The notes below the pieces were generated by a model. That model did no database searches, was not told the DNA's origin, and was given only the letters and a program-made list of their open reading frames with translations. A stretch of 51,807 bases of DNA from JBDHTS01 sp044220535. Lineage in GTDB: Bacteria; Pseudomonadota; Alphaproteobacteria; Micavibrionales; Micavibrionaceae. The stretch is taken from NCBI GenBank assembly GCA_044220535.1, contig JBGAQU010000008.1, positions 1 to 51,807 on the forward strand. The letters are read 5' to 3'. This document shows, piece after piece, positions 25,639-34,315 of the stretch. A program made the translations under genes and the position numbers. The stretch's first letter is position 1, and each line of letters opens with the position of its first letter.

Positions 25639-26304
25639 ATGACAGCTGATTTTTTTAAAACTGTTGAACCCTCCTGCCAAGTCTTGCTTATCGGCAATGA
25701 TCATGAATCTGAAGCATCACTTTCCTTCGTATCATCGCGTGCATTTATTGAAGCTGCCCTAGATCACGGATTTACAAAATTTCTTATCGAGCAGCCTGAA
25801 CATACAAAGCCCGAAACCATTAGAAATATGCACCCACTTCATGATGACCTTGGATTAACAGTTATTCCTGTGGACCCAAGATCAGACGATCTTCATGAGC
25901 GAATTCATTTAGAACATGAAGCGCTTTCTCATATTTTAGCCGATTATGGCGACGATGTGTCAGATGCGGCCAGAAGAGTACTTTCAAAATCATTTGATAA
26001 TATTCGGGAGAAGGCACTATCCGAAGATGATAAACTTTTGGATCGTATAAAAGAAGAATCTGAAAATGATAAAGTGATCGTCTTTTATGGCTCTCTTCAT
26101 TTTGCAGACGGGACCATTCTAGAAAGAGGCATTCCGCGTTCCGATCGGCATATCGTTGTTCTGCATGATGACGATGTTTATTCATCGAATTCACAAAATA
26201 ATAGTTCCGATACAAGACTTTATAATGTGACAGTCAAAGCTGCTCCCGCCGTAACCACATCAGGTTATCCTCTTATGCCACGCACTATGGGTTGGGACGC
26301 ATAG
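25639..26304 (+). CDS. Hypothetical protein with Tiki/EreA-ChaN-like motif pattern
   Basis: A 221-residue protein not confidently recognised. LLIGNDHESEASLSF near residue 20, FLIEQPE near residue 55 and VIVFYGSLHFADG near residue 155 recall the spaced GxxH ... E ... GxxH layout of the Tiki/TraB/EreA-ChaN superfamily of putative metal-dependent hydrolases. The match is by motif order only. There is no signal peptide. The C-terminal ~50 residues are polar and low complexity (SSNSQNNSSD). The gene is AT-rich (30 and 20 G+C of 60 in two adjacent lines) compared with its neighbours. It stands alone before miaB with a 150-bp upstream spacer. Confidence 0.55.
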   Translation: MTADFFKTVEPSCQVLLIGNDHESEASLSFVSSRAFIEAALDHGFTKFLIEQPEHTKPETIRNMHPLHDDLGLTVIPVDPRSDDLHERIHLEHEALSHILADYGDDVSDAARRVLSKSFDNIREKALSEDDKLLDRIKEESENDKVIVFYGSLHFADGTILERGIPRSDRHIVVLHDDDVYSSNSQNNSSDTRLYNVTVKAAPAVTTSGYPLMPRTMGWDA

Positions 26305-26452
26305 CATCACCTCAACCGCTTGCTAAAGGCACGTATTTTCCGAGCACTACGAAACCGATCACTAAAGCGGTTAACAATAAAATAAATCGGATGATGGCAT
26401 AACGTTTTTGCCAAACTTGCCTCCTTGCAGGCAAATATGCTTAAAGTCACGC

Positions 26453-27775
26453 ATGCCGGAAACACAGCCTAAAAACTGTTCATCAATTTTGGGTTGCCAG
26501 ATGAATGTGTATGACAGCGCCCGCATGGCGGATGTGCTGTCGCCGCTGGAATATAAAACCACGGACACGCCGGAGGATGCCGATATGGTGATCCTCAATA
26601 CTTGCCACATTAGGGAAAAAGCAACCGACAAGGTTTTTTCGGATCTGGGCCGTATTCGTGAGCGGAAAGAGGCGAAAGAAGCCTCCGGCGAAACAATGCT
26701 GATCGCCGTCGCGGGCTGCGTGGCGCAGGCGGAAGGCGAATACATCCTGAAACGCGCGCCCTATGTCGATATGGTGTTCGGCCCGCAGACCTATCACGAA
26801 CTGCCGCAGATGGTGATGAAGGCGACGGGCGAACGCATCGTCAACACTGAATTCCCCGTCGAATCAAAATTCGACCATCTGCCCGGCGAAAGCGTCAGCC
26901 AGGGCGTGGCCGCGTTCCTGTCGATCCAGGAAGGCTGCGACAAATTCTGCACTTTCTGCGTCGTGCCCTATACGCGCGGCGCGGAATATTCGCGGCCCAT
27001 GCAGGCCGTCCTGGATGAGGCGAAGCAACTGCGCGACGCAGGCGCGAAAGATATCACCCTGCTCGGCCAGAACGTCAATGCCTGGCATGGCGAGGCGGGC
27101 GGGCTTGGCGAATTGATTGGCAAAATCGCCGAGATCGATGGCATCGAACGCATCCGCTACATGACGTCCCACCCGTCCGACATGGATCAGGGATTGATCG
27201 ACGCGCATCGCGATGTGCCGAAGCTGATGCCGTTCCTGCACCTGCCCGTCCAGCACGGATCCGACCGCATCCTGAAAGCGATGAACCGCAAGCATACGGC
27301 GGACCATTACCGAGATATTATCGCGCGCGTGCGCGCGGCACGGCCTGATATAGGTCTCTCCTCCGACTTCATCGTCGGTTTTCCGGGGGAGACGGAGGAG
27401 GATTTCGAGCAGACCATGCAGCTGGCCCGCGATATCGGTTTTGCCTCCTGCTATTCCTTCAAATACAGCCCCCGCCCCGGCACCCCCGCCGCGAACATGG
27501 GCGGCCTGGTGCATGAGGCGGTGAAAGACGCAAGGCTGCAACGCCTGCAAACCCTGTTATTCGAACAACATCTGGCGTTTAACAGCCTGTTCGTCGGCCA
27601 GACCATGCCTGTCCTCCTCGACCGCAAAGGCAGCAAAAGCGGACAGATGCATGGGCGGACGGTTTATAACCAGTCTATCCATATTGCCTGCCCTGAAGAT
27701 TTTTATGGGAAAATTCTAAATGTCATGGTAACCAAAGCTACAACGAGTTCGCTGACCGGAACAATCGCCGTATAG
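26453..27775 (+). CDS. miaB: tRNA-2-methylthio-N6-dimethylallyladenosine synthase MiaB
   Basis: A protein of about 440 residues, a radical-SAM methylthiotransferase that adds the 2-methylthio group to i6A37 of tRNAs. The N-terminal UPF0004 domain has GCQMNVYDSARM, NTCHIREKA and VAGCVAQAEG, giving the three cysteines for one 4Fe-4S cluster. The radical-SAM motif CDKFCTFC starts at residue ~162, and a C-terminal TRAM domain follows. The segment before GCQMN reads NCSSIL where the family has a KLFIKTFG-type strand; that strand appears in another frame (26474-26491), indicating a compensated double indel. I chose the ATG at 26453; an ATG at 26408 is in frame but lacks homology. It opens the conserved block with phoH and ybeY. 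Confidence 0.93.
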   Translation: MPETQPKNCSSILGCQMNVYDSARMADVLSPLEYKTTDTPEDADMVILNTCHIREKATDKVFSDLGRIRERKEAKEASGETMLIAVAGCVAQAEGEYILKRAPYVDMVFGPQTYHELPQMVMKATGERIVNTEFPVESKFDHLPGESVSQGVAAFLSIQEGCDKFCTFCVVPYTRGAEYSRPMQAVLDEAKQLRDAGAKDITLLGQNVNAWHGEAGGLGELIGKIAEIDGIERIRYMTSHPSDMDQGLIDAHRDVPKLMPFLHLPVQHGSDRILKAMNRKHTADHYRDIIARVRAARPDIGLSSDFIVGFPGETEEDFEQTMQLARDIGFASCYSFKYSPRPGTPAANMGGLVHEAVKDARLQRLQTLLFEQHLAFNSLFVGQTMPVLLDRKGSKSGQMHGRTVYNQSIHIACPEDFYGKILNVMVTKATTSSLTGTIAV

Positions 27776-27797
27776 GCTTAAAGCAGGAGAGTAAAGA

Positions 27798-29915
27798 ATG
27801 ACTGGCAATAATGAAGTTCAGGCCCCTGCCGCATTTAGTGAACAATTCAATGACAATACAAGATCAGAACCTTCTTTTATCCGCTTCAATTCCAAAAAAA
27901 TGGATCCAAAAAGGCTGGCAAGCCTGGGTGCCGCTGTTGCCGTCATCAATGAAAATAACGATCGCAATGCAGCCCCTCGCGCCGTTATACAAGGCAGCCG
28001 TATTAATCTGAACATTAAAGATGCAACTTATCTTCAACTTGCCATCACAACCCTGCAAAGCACGATAGAACAAATTGAGCAATCAGGGAGAACATTCACA
28101 AGAAACAGTTTTAGAACCAAAGTCTGGATTCCAGCCCTTCAGCAAGCGAGCCTTATACAGAAAGAGACAAAAGTAAAAGTCGTTCTGCCTGTTACAGAGT
28201 CAGTCAAACCTGATACGTATTCGTCTGAAAAGGTCGATACGGTTCTTTATCAGGGCGATACCATACCCGTAAATCCGCTGCGCGACGCAATTGCCCTTAC
28301 AAAAAACCTGTCTAAATTCAATCAGTTTATGAAAGAAAAATTCGACACGGAAGTTCATGCCCCCGCCGTACCTGTAGACAACTACCTGAAACTCATCCTT
28401 CCGGCCTACTCCAACGACGCAAAAAAAACGGCGGAAGCGCGGGAGCGCATACTGTCATATCTCGGACTTCTGACCACCAAACTTAAAGGTGAGAGGAACC
28501 CCATCAATATCCAGCTGGCGGAACTGGCTTTCAGGGAATTTTCCAGACCCAAGAAAATTGCAGCTGCGCCTACACATAAAACCGCCAGCATACCTGAAAG
28601 AATTTCTGTAAAAATCCATCATGTAAACGACGTTTCATTAAGAGATTTTGCAAACTACATGGCTGCCGGGCGAACTTCATGCCTAAAGCTTTTTGGCGAA
28701 GACAACAAACTTGGATTTGCGGTCAAGGTAGGCGGAAAAGGGAGCGATCATCACTTTTTTGCAGATGTATCATTTAAAGATGGCAACATCGATGAAGTCG
28801 CACTTAATGCAGCCCGCTATTTAATTGGAAGGCTGCGTCAGGTTTGGGCAAAAGGTTCCACCATCAATACAGATAGAATCCGTGCCTTTCTTGCAGAAGA
28901 AGTCCCGGCCCTTATGAAACGAAGCAGCGTGCACGCCGGCGATCAACTTAAACCGATATTTGTTGAAATTGCCAGGGACGACGGACGAGCTGTTCATCGC
29001 CCCCGACCAAATGCGGGAATGACGAGAGACACGCCCCTGCCGCTTTTAGTAGTAACATCCAAAGCGCCCGGCATGTTCGACAACACAAAACTGGGGCTTT
29101 CGATTCCTGCAATTAATGATAATAACGAACTTATCTTAAAACATGAGACTTTGATCCCTACTGAAAACCAAAGCCTCATCATGCGGGAAACAGATACAAA
29201 AGATGTTGTTATTATTGATGGACCAGCTGGTTCCGGCAAGACATTCTGGGCTTGCTATATGGCCATTAAAGGATTGGAGGAAGGTAAATATGCAAAGATT
29301 TGCCTTGCGGCGCCCGCAGTTGAGGCAGGTGAAAGACTAGGATTTATGAAAGGGGATTTAAATGAAAAAATGAATCCTCACATCAATCAACATCTTGAAG
29401 CCATGGACGAGATCATTGGAAAAGGCGACGCCCTGGCCGGCAAAGCAAAGCGTGAAGATATGATGCAGAATGGCTATATTGAGATCGCGCCTCATGCCTT
29501 TAACAGAGGCAGAACATTCAAAAATACTTTTTACATTTTAGATGAATGCCAGAATGGATCCTGGAAGCAATTGATCACTGCGATACAAAGATTGGGGAAA
29601 GGTTCGACTTTCGTCTTTATGGGCGATGATAAGCAAAACGATAGAACTTTACGCCGATCAGCCTTTGCTTATTTTGTAGATAAATTTACAAAGCCAGACT
29701 ACTCCGGCTTTATCGGACATGTCACAATGGGGAAAGAAGACATTAAACGCCATCCGCTTCTGCGCCTCATCGCTGATCTGGGCGATGAGGAAATGCCATT
29801 CGAGTTGATGGCAGTAGAGAATCCTCATTTCCAGCATAATGTAAGAAGTGAAATAGGACGCGTACAGGACGCTGGCCGCACAAATGGTTATCATTTAACC
29901 CCTTCCCTGTCCTGA
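27798..29915 (+). CDS. PhoH-like ATPase with long unassigned N-terminal region (PhoH paralogue)
   Basis: A 705-residue protein. The C-terminal ~240 residues are a PhoH/RecD-like P-loop domain: Walker A IDGPAGSGKTFWA (GPAGSGKT at ~475), CLAAPAVEAGERLGFMKGDL as the PhoH SRPAVEAGERLGFLPG counterpart, Walker B TFYILDECQN and VFMGDDKQND in place of ITGDPSQID. Residues ~30-100 could be a divergent PhoH N-terminal KH-like domain (RLASLGAAVAVINENNDR, then ITTLQSTIEQI). Residues ~100-440 are unrecognised. There are no PIN-domain acidic residues as in PhoH2 fusions. AGGAG precedes the start. The gene is AT-rich (20-29 G+C of 60 in sampled lines) while phoH beside it has 38 of 60. Predicted role: RNA-dependent ATPase/helicase of unknown target. 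Confidence 0.75.
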   Translation: MTGNNEVQAPAAFSEQFNDNTRSEPSFIRFNSKKMDPKRLASLGAAVAVINENNDRNAAPRAVIQGSRINLNIKDATYLQLAITTLQSTIEQIEQSGRTFTRNSFRTKVWIPALQQASLIQKETKVKVVLPVTESVKPDTYSSEKVDTVLYQGDTIPVNPLRDAIALTKNLSKFNQFMKEKFDTEVHAPAVPVDNYLKLILPAYSNDAKKTAEARERILSYLGLLTTKLKGERNPINIQLAELAFREFSRPKKIAAAPTHKTASIPERISVKIHHVNDVSLRDFANYMAAGRTSCLKLFGEDNKLGFAVKVGGKGSDHHFFADVSFKDGNIDEVALNAARYLIGRLRQVWAKGSTINTDRIRAFLAEEVPALMKRSSVHAGDQLKPIFVEIARDDGRAVHRPRPNAGMTRDTPLPLLVVTSKAPGMFDNTKLGLSIPAINDNNELILKHETLIPTENQSLIMRETDTKDVVIIDGPAGSGKTFWACYMAIKGLEEGKYAKICLAAPAVEAGERLGFMKGDLNEKMNPHINQHLEAMDEIIGKGDALAGKAKREDMMQNGYIEIAPHAFNRGRTFKNTFYILDECQNGSWKQLITAIQRLGKGSTFVFMGDDKQNDRTLRRSAFAYFVDKFTKPDYSGFIGHVTMGKEDIKRHPLLRLIADLGDEEMPFELMAVENPHFQHNVRSEIGRVQDAGRTNGYHLTPSLS

Positions 29916-29956
29916 AAACCGGGATATATTTTGTTTACCAACCTGTAGTATAATAG

Positions 29957-31003
29957 GTGGAAGCGACTGTTTCGCTTGTAGAACAAAGGGGTTATATCAT
30001 TTCCAGTCAAACGATCCAGGAACGCATGGTTTTTGAAGACAACCGGCTGGTTCCAGCGCTTTATGGCGAGCAAAACGCCCATCTCCGCAAAATCGAACAG
30101 GCCCTGCAGATTCAGATCGGCGACCGTGGCAACGAGATCGTGATCATGGGCAACCCGCAGCGCGCCAAACAGGCCCGTTCCGTCCTGGACGCCCTTTGGG
30201 GCCGTTTGCAGAAGGGTGACCATGTGGATACGGGCGATGTCGACGCTGCCCTGCGTTTCCTGAATGAAGGCGAGCGCCGCCCCGACCGCCGCAATAACAA
30301 TAGTAATGGCGGCAACCACGATATTGAAAGCTTCACCGCCAACGAAGTCTCCATCGCCACGCGTAAGCGCCGGGTCAATGCCCGCACGCCGCTGCAGGCC
30401 GATTATATAAAGGCGATGAAAACCAACCAGCTGGTGTTCGGCATCGGTCCCGCCGGCACGGGCAAAACCTATCTGGCCGTTGCGCACGCCGTGGAGATGA
30501 TGGAGACGGGCAAGGTCGAACGGATCATCCTGTCCCGCCCCGCCATCGAGGCAGGCGAACGCCTCGGCTTCCTGCCTGGCGCGATGGAAGAAAAGATGGA
30601 TCCCTACATGCGCCCGCTTTACGACGCGCTGCACGATACTATGGCCACGGACCGCCTGCAGAAGAAAATCATAGGGGAGGATATCGAGATCGCCCCGCTC
30701 GCCTTCATGCGCGGCCGCACGCTGAACAATGCCTGCATTATCCTGGATGAGGCGCAGAACGCGACCAGCATGCAGATGCTGATGTTCCTGACGCGTGCGG
30801 GCGAAAATTCGCACGTCGTCATCACCGGCGACCCCAGCCAGATCGACCTGCCCGCCGGAACGAAATCCGGACTGCTGGAAGCAGTTGAAACTTTGAACGG
30901 TGTGGAAGACATTACCGCCATTCGTTTTACCCAGCACGACGTGGTGCGCAGCCGCCTGGTGAAAAACATCATCGCCGCCTACCAAAAGAAAAGCGGAGCC
31001 TGA
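29957..31003 (+). CDS. phoH: PhoH family ATPase (YbeZ-type)
   Basis: A 348-residue protein from GTG 29957; ATG 30026 is an alternative start. The N-terminal KH-like domain contains VFEDNRLVPALYGEQNAHLR and RGNEIVIMGNPQRAKQA. The P-loop ATPase follows: GPAGTGKTYLAVAHAVE (residue ~164), LSRPAIEAGERLGFLPGAME, Walker B CIILDEAQNAT (residue ~260) and VITGDPSQIDLP. Family knowledge: YbeZ/PhoH cooperates with YbeY in rRNA maturation and ribosome quality control, matching ybeY directly downstream, whose start follows the phoH stop by 2 bases. It forms a tandem with the larger paralogue upstream. Confidence 0.93.
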   Translation: MEATVSLVEQRGYIISSQTIQERMVFEDNRLVPALYGEQNAHLRKIEQALQIQIGDRGNEIVIMGNPQRAKQARSVLDALWGRLQKGDHVDTGDVDAALRFLNEGERRPDRRNNNSNGGNHDIESFTANEVSIATRKRRVNARTPLQADYIKAMKTNQLVFGIGPAGTGKTYLAVAHAVEMMETGKVERIILSRPAIEAGERLGFLPGAMEEKMDPYMRPLYDALHDTMATDRLQKKIIGEDIEIAPLAFMRGRTLNNACIILDEAQNATSMQMLMFLTRAGENSHVVITGDPSQIDLPAGTKSGLLEAVETLNGVEDITAIRFTQHDVVRSRLVKNIIAAYQKKSGA

Positions 31004-31005
31004 CG

Positions 31006-31530
31006 CTGATCAAGCACGCTCTCGATATTGATATAACCATCGACGAACCCGGCTGGGAAAACACCGGCTTCGATGCGGAAGCGCTGGCCCGGTCGGCCAT
31101 CGCCTTAGCAATAGAAGAGGCAGGCAAACCTGAGCCACTGGGCCATGTAAGCGCTTTCGAAGTATCCGTCCTTTTGTCCGGCGACGAGTCTGTCCGTATT
31201 ATGAACAGGGATTACCGCGGCAAGGATAAGGCGACCAATGTCCTGTCCTTCGCTACACTGGATGGCGAGACCTTTATCCATCCCGGCATGGCATTCCACC
31301 TGGGAGATATCATTCTGGCCCTGGAAACCCTGAAAAGAGAGGCGGAAGAACAGGATAAACGTCTGGAAGATCATTTTTCCCATCTTCTGGTGCACGGCAC
31401 TCTTCATTTATTAGGCTACGATCATATGAAAATAAATGAAGCAAAAGAGATGGAAAACCTGGAAATCCACATACTTAACGGGCTGGGCGTTGAAAATCCT
31501 TATAAAAATATGAATTCTATGCCAGAATGA
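31006..31530 (+). CDS. ybeY: Endoribonuclease YbeY, probable CTG start
   Basis: A 174-residue rRNA maturation factor. The zinc-binding signature HGTLHLLGYDH is complete, and the preceding MNRDYRGKDKATNVLSFAT motif is standard. No ATG, GTG or TTG lies early enough in this frame; the first TTG (31174) and ATG (31201) would delete the conserved N-terminal strands (IKHALDIDITIDEPGWE). The ORF is open back into phoH, and GGAG at 30995-30998 sits 7 bases before CTG 31006, so I use CTG; CTG 31000 is the alternative. Either translation starts at CTG or one base of an ATG is mis-called. YbeY processes 16S rRNA 3' ends with other RNases. Confidence 0.85.
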   Translation: MIKHALDIDITIDEPGWENTGFDAEALARSAIALAIEEAGKPEPLGHVSAFEVSVLLSGDESVRIMNRDYRGKDKATNVLSFATLDGETFIHPGMAFHLGDIILALETLKREAEEQDKRLEDHFSHLLVHGTLHLLGYDHMKINEAKEMENLEIHILNGLGVENPYKNMNSMPE

Positions 31531-31534
31531 CGAA

Positions 31535-32512
31535 ATGCGGACCATGACCGAAACCGATCAGGACCAGACACTTCCAGAACCAGCCCCCAGGCTTCCAGCG
31601 GACACGCCGAAACTTCATGTCGTCCACGCGGATCCAGCCGATACGGCCTCCAACCAACCCAAAGACCGGTTTACACCCGGCGTAGTCGATTGGCTGAAAA
31701 CCATGCTTAAAGGCAAAAACGATACGAATTTGCGCGAAGCGCTTGAAGAATATATCGAGGAAAGCGCGACTGACGCGACGCTTGCCACGCTGACCCATCA
31801 GGAACGCGCGCTGATCGCCAACATCCTGAAGCTGCGCGACCTGAACGTGGTCGATGTCATGATCCCCCGCGCGGATATCAGCGCGATCGACGTGAACACA
31901 TCGCAATCCGACCTGCTGTCGCTGCTGGCCGAAAAACAATTCAGCCGCCTGCCCGTCTACCGCGAAACGCTGGATGACGTGATGGGCACGATCCATATCA
32001 AAGACATCCTGTCCGCCCTCGCACGCGGACAAAGCGTGCACATCCCGACGCTGGTGCGGGACGTGCCGATCGTGGCGCCGTCCATGCCCGTGCTCGACTT
32101 GCTGCTGATGATGAAGCAGAAAAAACGTCACATGGCGCTGGTGGTCGATGAATATGGCGGTATAGACGGCCTGGCCACGATCGGCGACATCATCGAAGCC
32201 ATCGTGGGCGAGATTGAGGACGAATACGACCAGGACACGCAGGGCGACATGACCCGCGACAAGGACGGCCATATCATCGCCGATGGCCGCGTCGATATCG
32301 AGGAATTTGAACAACGCTTCGGCGATATCCTGACCGAAGACGAACGTGAGGACGTGGATACTCTGGGCGGTCTGGTGTTCGCCCTGGCTGGACGCATCCC
32401 GGCGCGCGGCGAAATCATCACCCATTCCTCCGGCATGCAATTCGAAGTCACCGAAGCCGATCTGCGCCGCGTGAAACGCCTGCTGATCCGGAATATCCCA
32501 AAGCCGGAATAA
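31535..32512 (+). CDS. corC: CorC/HlyC-type CBS-domain transporter-associated protein
   Basis: A 325-residue cytoplasmic protein of the CorC (YbeX) family. After a ~40-residue variable N-terminus come the conserved ANILKLRDLNVVDVMIPRAD, two CBS domains (residues ~85-210; FSRLPVYRETLDDVMGTIHI and KKRHMALVVDEYGGIDGLAT) and a C-terminal CorC_HlyC domain ending with VTEADLRRVKRLLI. It lacks a DUF21 membrane domain, as usual for this neighbour of ybeY and lnt. Proposed roles are Mg/Co homeostasis and ribosome-related functions with YbeY/YbeZ; mechanism is unsettled. Starts at 31535 or 31544 are both possible. Confidence 0.92.
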   Translation: MRTMTETDQDQTLPEPAPRLPADTPKLHVVHADPADTASNQPKDRFTPGVVDWLKTMLKGKNDTNLREALEEYIEESATDATLATLTHQERALIANILKLRDLNVVDVMIPRADISAIDVNTSQSDLLSLLAEKQFSRLPVYRETLDDVMGTIHIKDILSALARGQSVHIPTLVRDVPIVAPSMPVLDLLLMMKQKKRHMALVVDEYGGIDGLATIGDIIEAIVGEIEDEYDQDTQGDMTRDKDGHIIADGRVDIEEFEQRFGDILTEDEREDVDTLGGLVFALAGRIPARGEIITHSSGMQFEVTEADLRRVKRLLIRNIPKPE

Positions 32513-32538
32513 AACGACAAGTCATTATTTTCAACTGC

Positions 32539-32563
32539 CATCCTCCGGTCAAGCCGGAGGATG
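32539..32563. repeat. Intergenic palindrome between corC and lnt
   Basis: A perfect 10-bp stem CATCCTCCGG / CCGGAGGATG with a 5-base TCAAG loop; flanking TG/CA extends it across one mismatch. It resembles the GTCATCCCGGC family in its GxCATCC outer part but has a different core. It lacks a T-tract on either strand, so it may be an insulated repeat rather than a terminator. Confidence 0.7.
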
Positions 32564-32610
32564 ACATTGTATAGTTTGTCCTATCCCTAAAAATCTGTCA
32601 TCTTCCCGGC

Positions 32611-34179
32611 ATGGAGTTAAAACTCATCCAAAAACTATTGGTGCCGCATTCCCTTATCCTGCGGCTTTTGGTGCCTTTTCTGGCGGGCGCCGTCATGGTT
32701 CTGGCTTTGCCGCCTTATGATCTGTGGCCGGCTTTATGGATCGGTTTTTCAGCCTTTTACCTGATCCTTTTATGGACACAGACAAAGCAGCGCGCATTCT
32801 GGGCCGGCTGGATGTTCGGCTTCGGGTATTTTGTTTTCGGCCTGTCATGGATCGCCAATGCACTGCTGGTGGACGGCAGCACCTATTCCTGGGTGATCCC
32901 TCTGGCGATTGCGGGCCTTCCCGCATTGCTGGCAACTTTTACCGGATTGGCTAGCCTGGCCTGCCGCATATTGATCGACATGACCAAACCCGGCGGCTTC
33001 TTCGCATTCTGCGGTATGATCGCCATGGCGGAATGGACCAGGGGCCATATCTTTACCGGTTTTCCGTGGAATTTATACGGTTACGGCTGGTCCGGCGTCG
33101 ATGTCATGGCGCAAAGCGTCTCGCTGTTCGGCGTTTATGGCTTGACCCTGCTGACCATAGTCTGGGCCGCCCTGCCAGGATTTCTTATGATATGGACCAC
33201 ACCCCCAAGGTGGAAAGCCCTGCTCAGCTTCGCATTATATGGCCTTATGGCCGGGCTTGTATTCTGGGGGCACGCGCGCCTGAATGACAATCCAACGCAA
33301 TTCGATGACCGTCTCACACTCAGGATTGTCCAGCCATCCATCCCGCAATCCATGAAGTGGGACCAGCAGAAAGCGAGTGAAAGTTTTCGCCTGATCGCCG
33401 GGCTGTCCAAAAACGACGGGACGGTGAGTGGAAAAACCGTTCTTGTGATCTGGCCGGAAACCGCAGTAACACAGGCGATCATGGACGACGAAATGGCCCA
33501 GGCCGAACTGCGCGACATTTTCAACCAGTATCCGGGGCAATTGTTTCTGGCGACCGGACTGCTACGCTGGGAAGAATCGGCCAGGAAAACAGACTATTAC
33601 AACAGCATCGGCATCTATGACAACGCCATGAACCGGATTGCGACCTATGATAAATCGCATCTTGTGCCATTTGGGGAATACATCCCGTTCAGCCGCTGGC
33701 TGCCCGCCAACCCGTTTGTTGCCCCCGACGGCTTCGGTTCCGGCGACGGCCCGACCGTGCTGGGCCTGCCCATCAAAGGCGGCCACATCTTCAGGCTCAG
33801 CCCGATGATTTGCTATGAAGTCATTTTTCCGTCAGCTGTCGTCAAACGCGGCAGCAAGCCGGACCTGATCCTGAACGTCACCAATGACGGCTGGTACGGC
33901 ATTAGCAACGGCCCCCGCCAGCACGTTGAAATCACACGCTTTCGGGCGATTGAGGAAGGACTTCCGGTCGCCCGTGCGGCGAATACGGGCGTTTCCGCCG
34001 TCATCGATCCTTATGGCCGTTACATATGGAAGGCGCAGCTGATGAAACTGACCGCCAGCAATGTGCCCTTGCCAAAACCCGCTCCGGTTCCCACTTTATA
34101 TTCAAAGACCGGCGATTTGACGATGCTGTGCCTGGCCGGCTTTTTTATCCTCGCGGCACTGCGCAAACGATTTTTGTAA
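32611..34179 (+). CDS. lnt: Apolipoprotein N-acyltransferase
   Basis: A 522-residue inner-membrane enzyme that N-acylates the cysteine of lipoproteins in the periplasmic leaflet. The N-terminal half has six to eight hydrophobic segments, and the C-terminal half is a nitrilase-like domain with the catalytic triad Glu283 (WPETAV), Lys348 (YDKSHLVPFGEY) and Cys401 (MICYEVIFP). A final membrane helix (LTMLCLAGFFILAALRK) closes the protein. Length and order match the family. It follows corC by ~100 bp containing a palindrome, as in other alphaproteobacteria. Confidence 0.95.
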   Translation: MELKLIQKLLVPHSLILRLLVPFLAGAVMVLALPPYDLWPALWIGFSAFYLILLWTQTKQRAFWAGWMFGFGYFVFGLSWIANALLVDGSTYSWVIPLAIAGLPALLATFTGLASLACRILIDMTKPGGFFAFCGMIAMAEWTRGHIFTGFPWNLYGYGWSGVDVMAQSVSLFGVYGLTLLTIVWAALPGFLMIWTTPPRWKALLSFALYGLMAGLVFWGHARLNDNPTQFDDRLTLRIVQPSIPQSMKWDQQKASESFRLIAGLSKNDGTVSGKTVLVIWPETAVTQAIMDDEMAQAELRDIFNQYPGQLFLATGLLRWEESARKTDYYNSIGIYDNAMNRIATYDKSHLVPFGEYIPFSRWLPANPFVAPDGFGSGDGPTVLGLPIKGGHIFRLSPMICYEVIFPSAVVKRGSKPDLILNVTNDGWYGISNGPRQHVEITRFRAIEEGLPVARAANTGVSAVIDPYGRYIWKAQLMKLTASNVPLPKPAPVPTLYSKTGDLTMLCLAGFFILAALRKRFL

Positions 34180-34315
34180 ATATATATCTTTTGTGCGAGG
34201 CATTATGCTTATGGATAGGTACGCATAAGAAATTGTTGCATGCGAGCGTATTCCTTGGCTAGGGTAGCGCTGAAGTAAGGGCATTAGCTCATTTTTATAG
34301 AATGGATTACACTTC

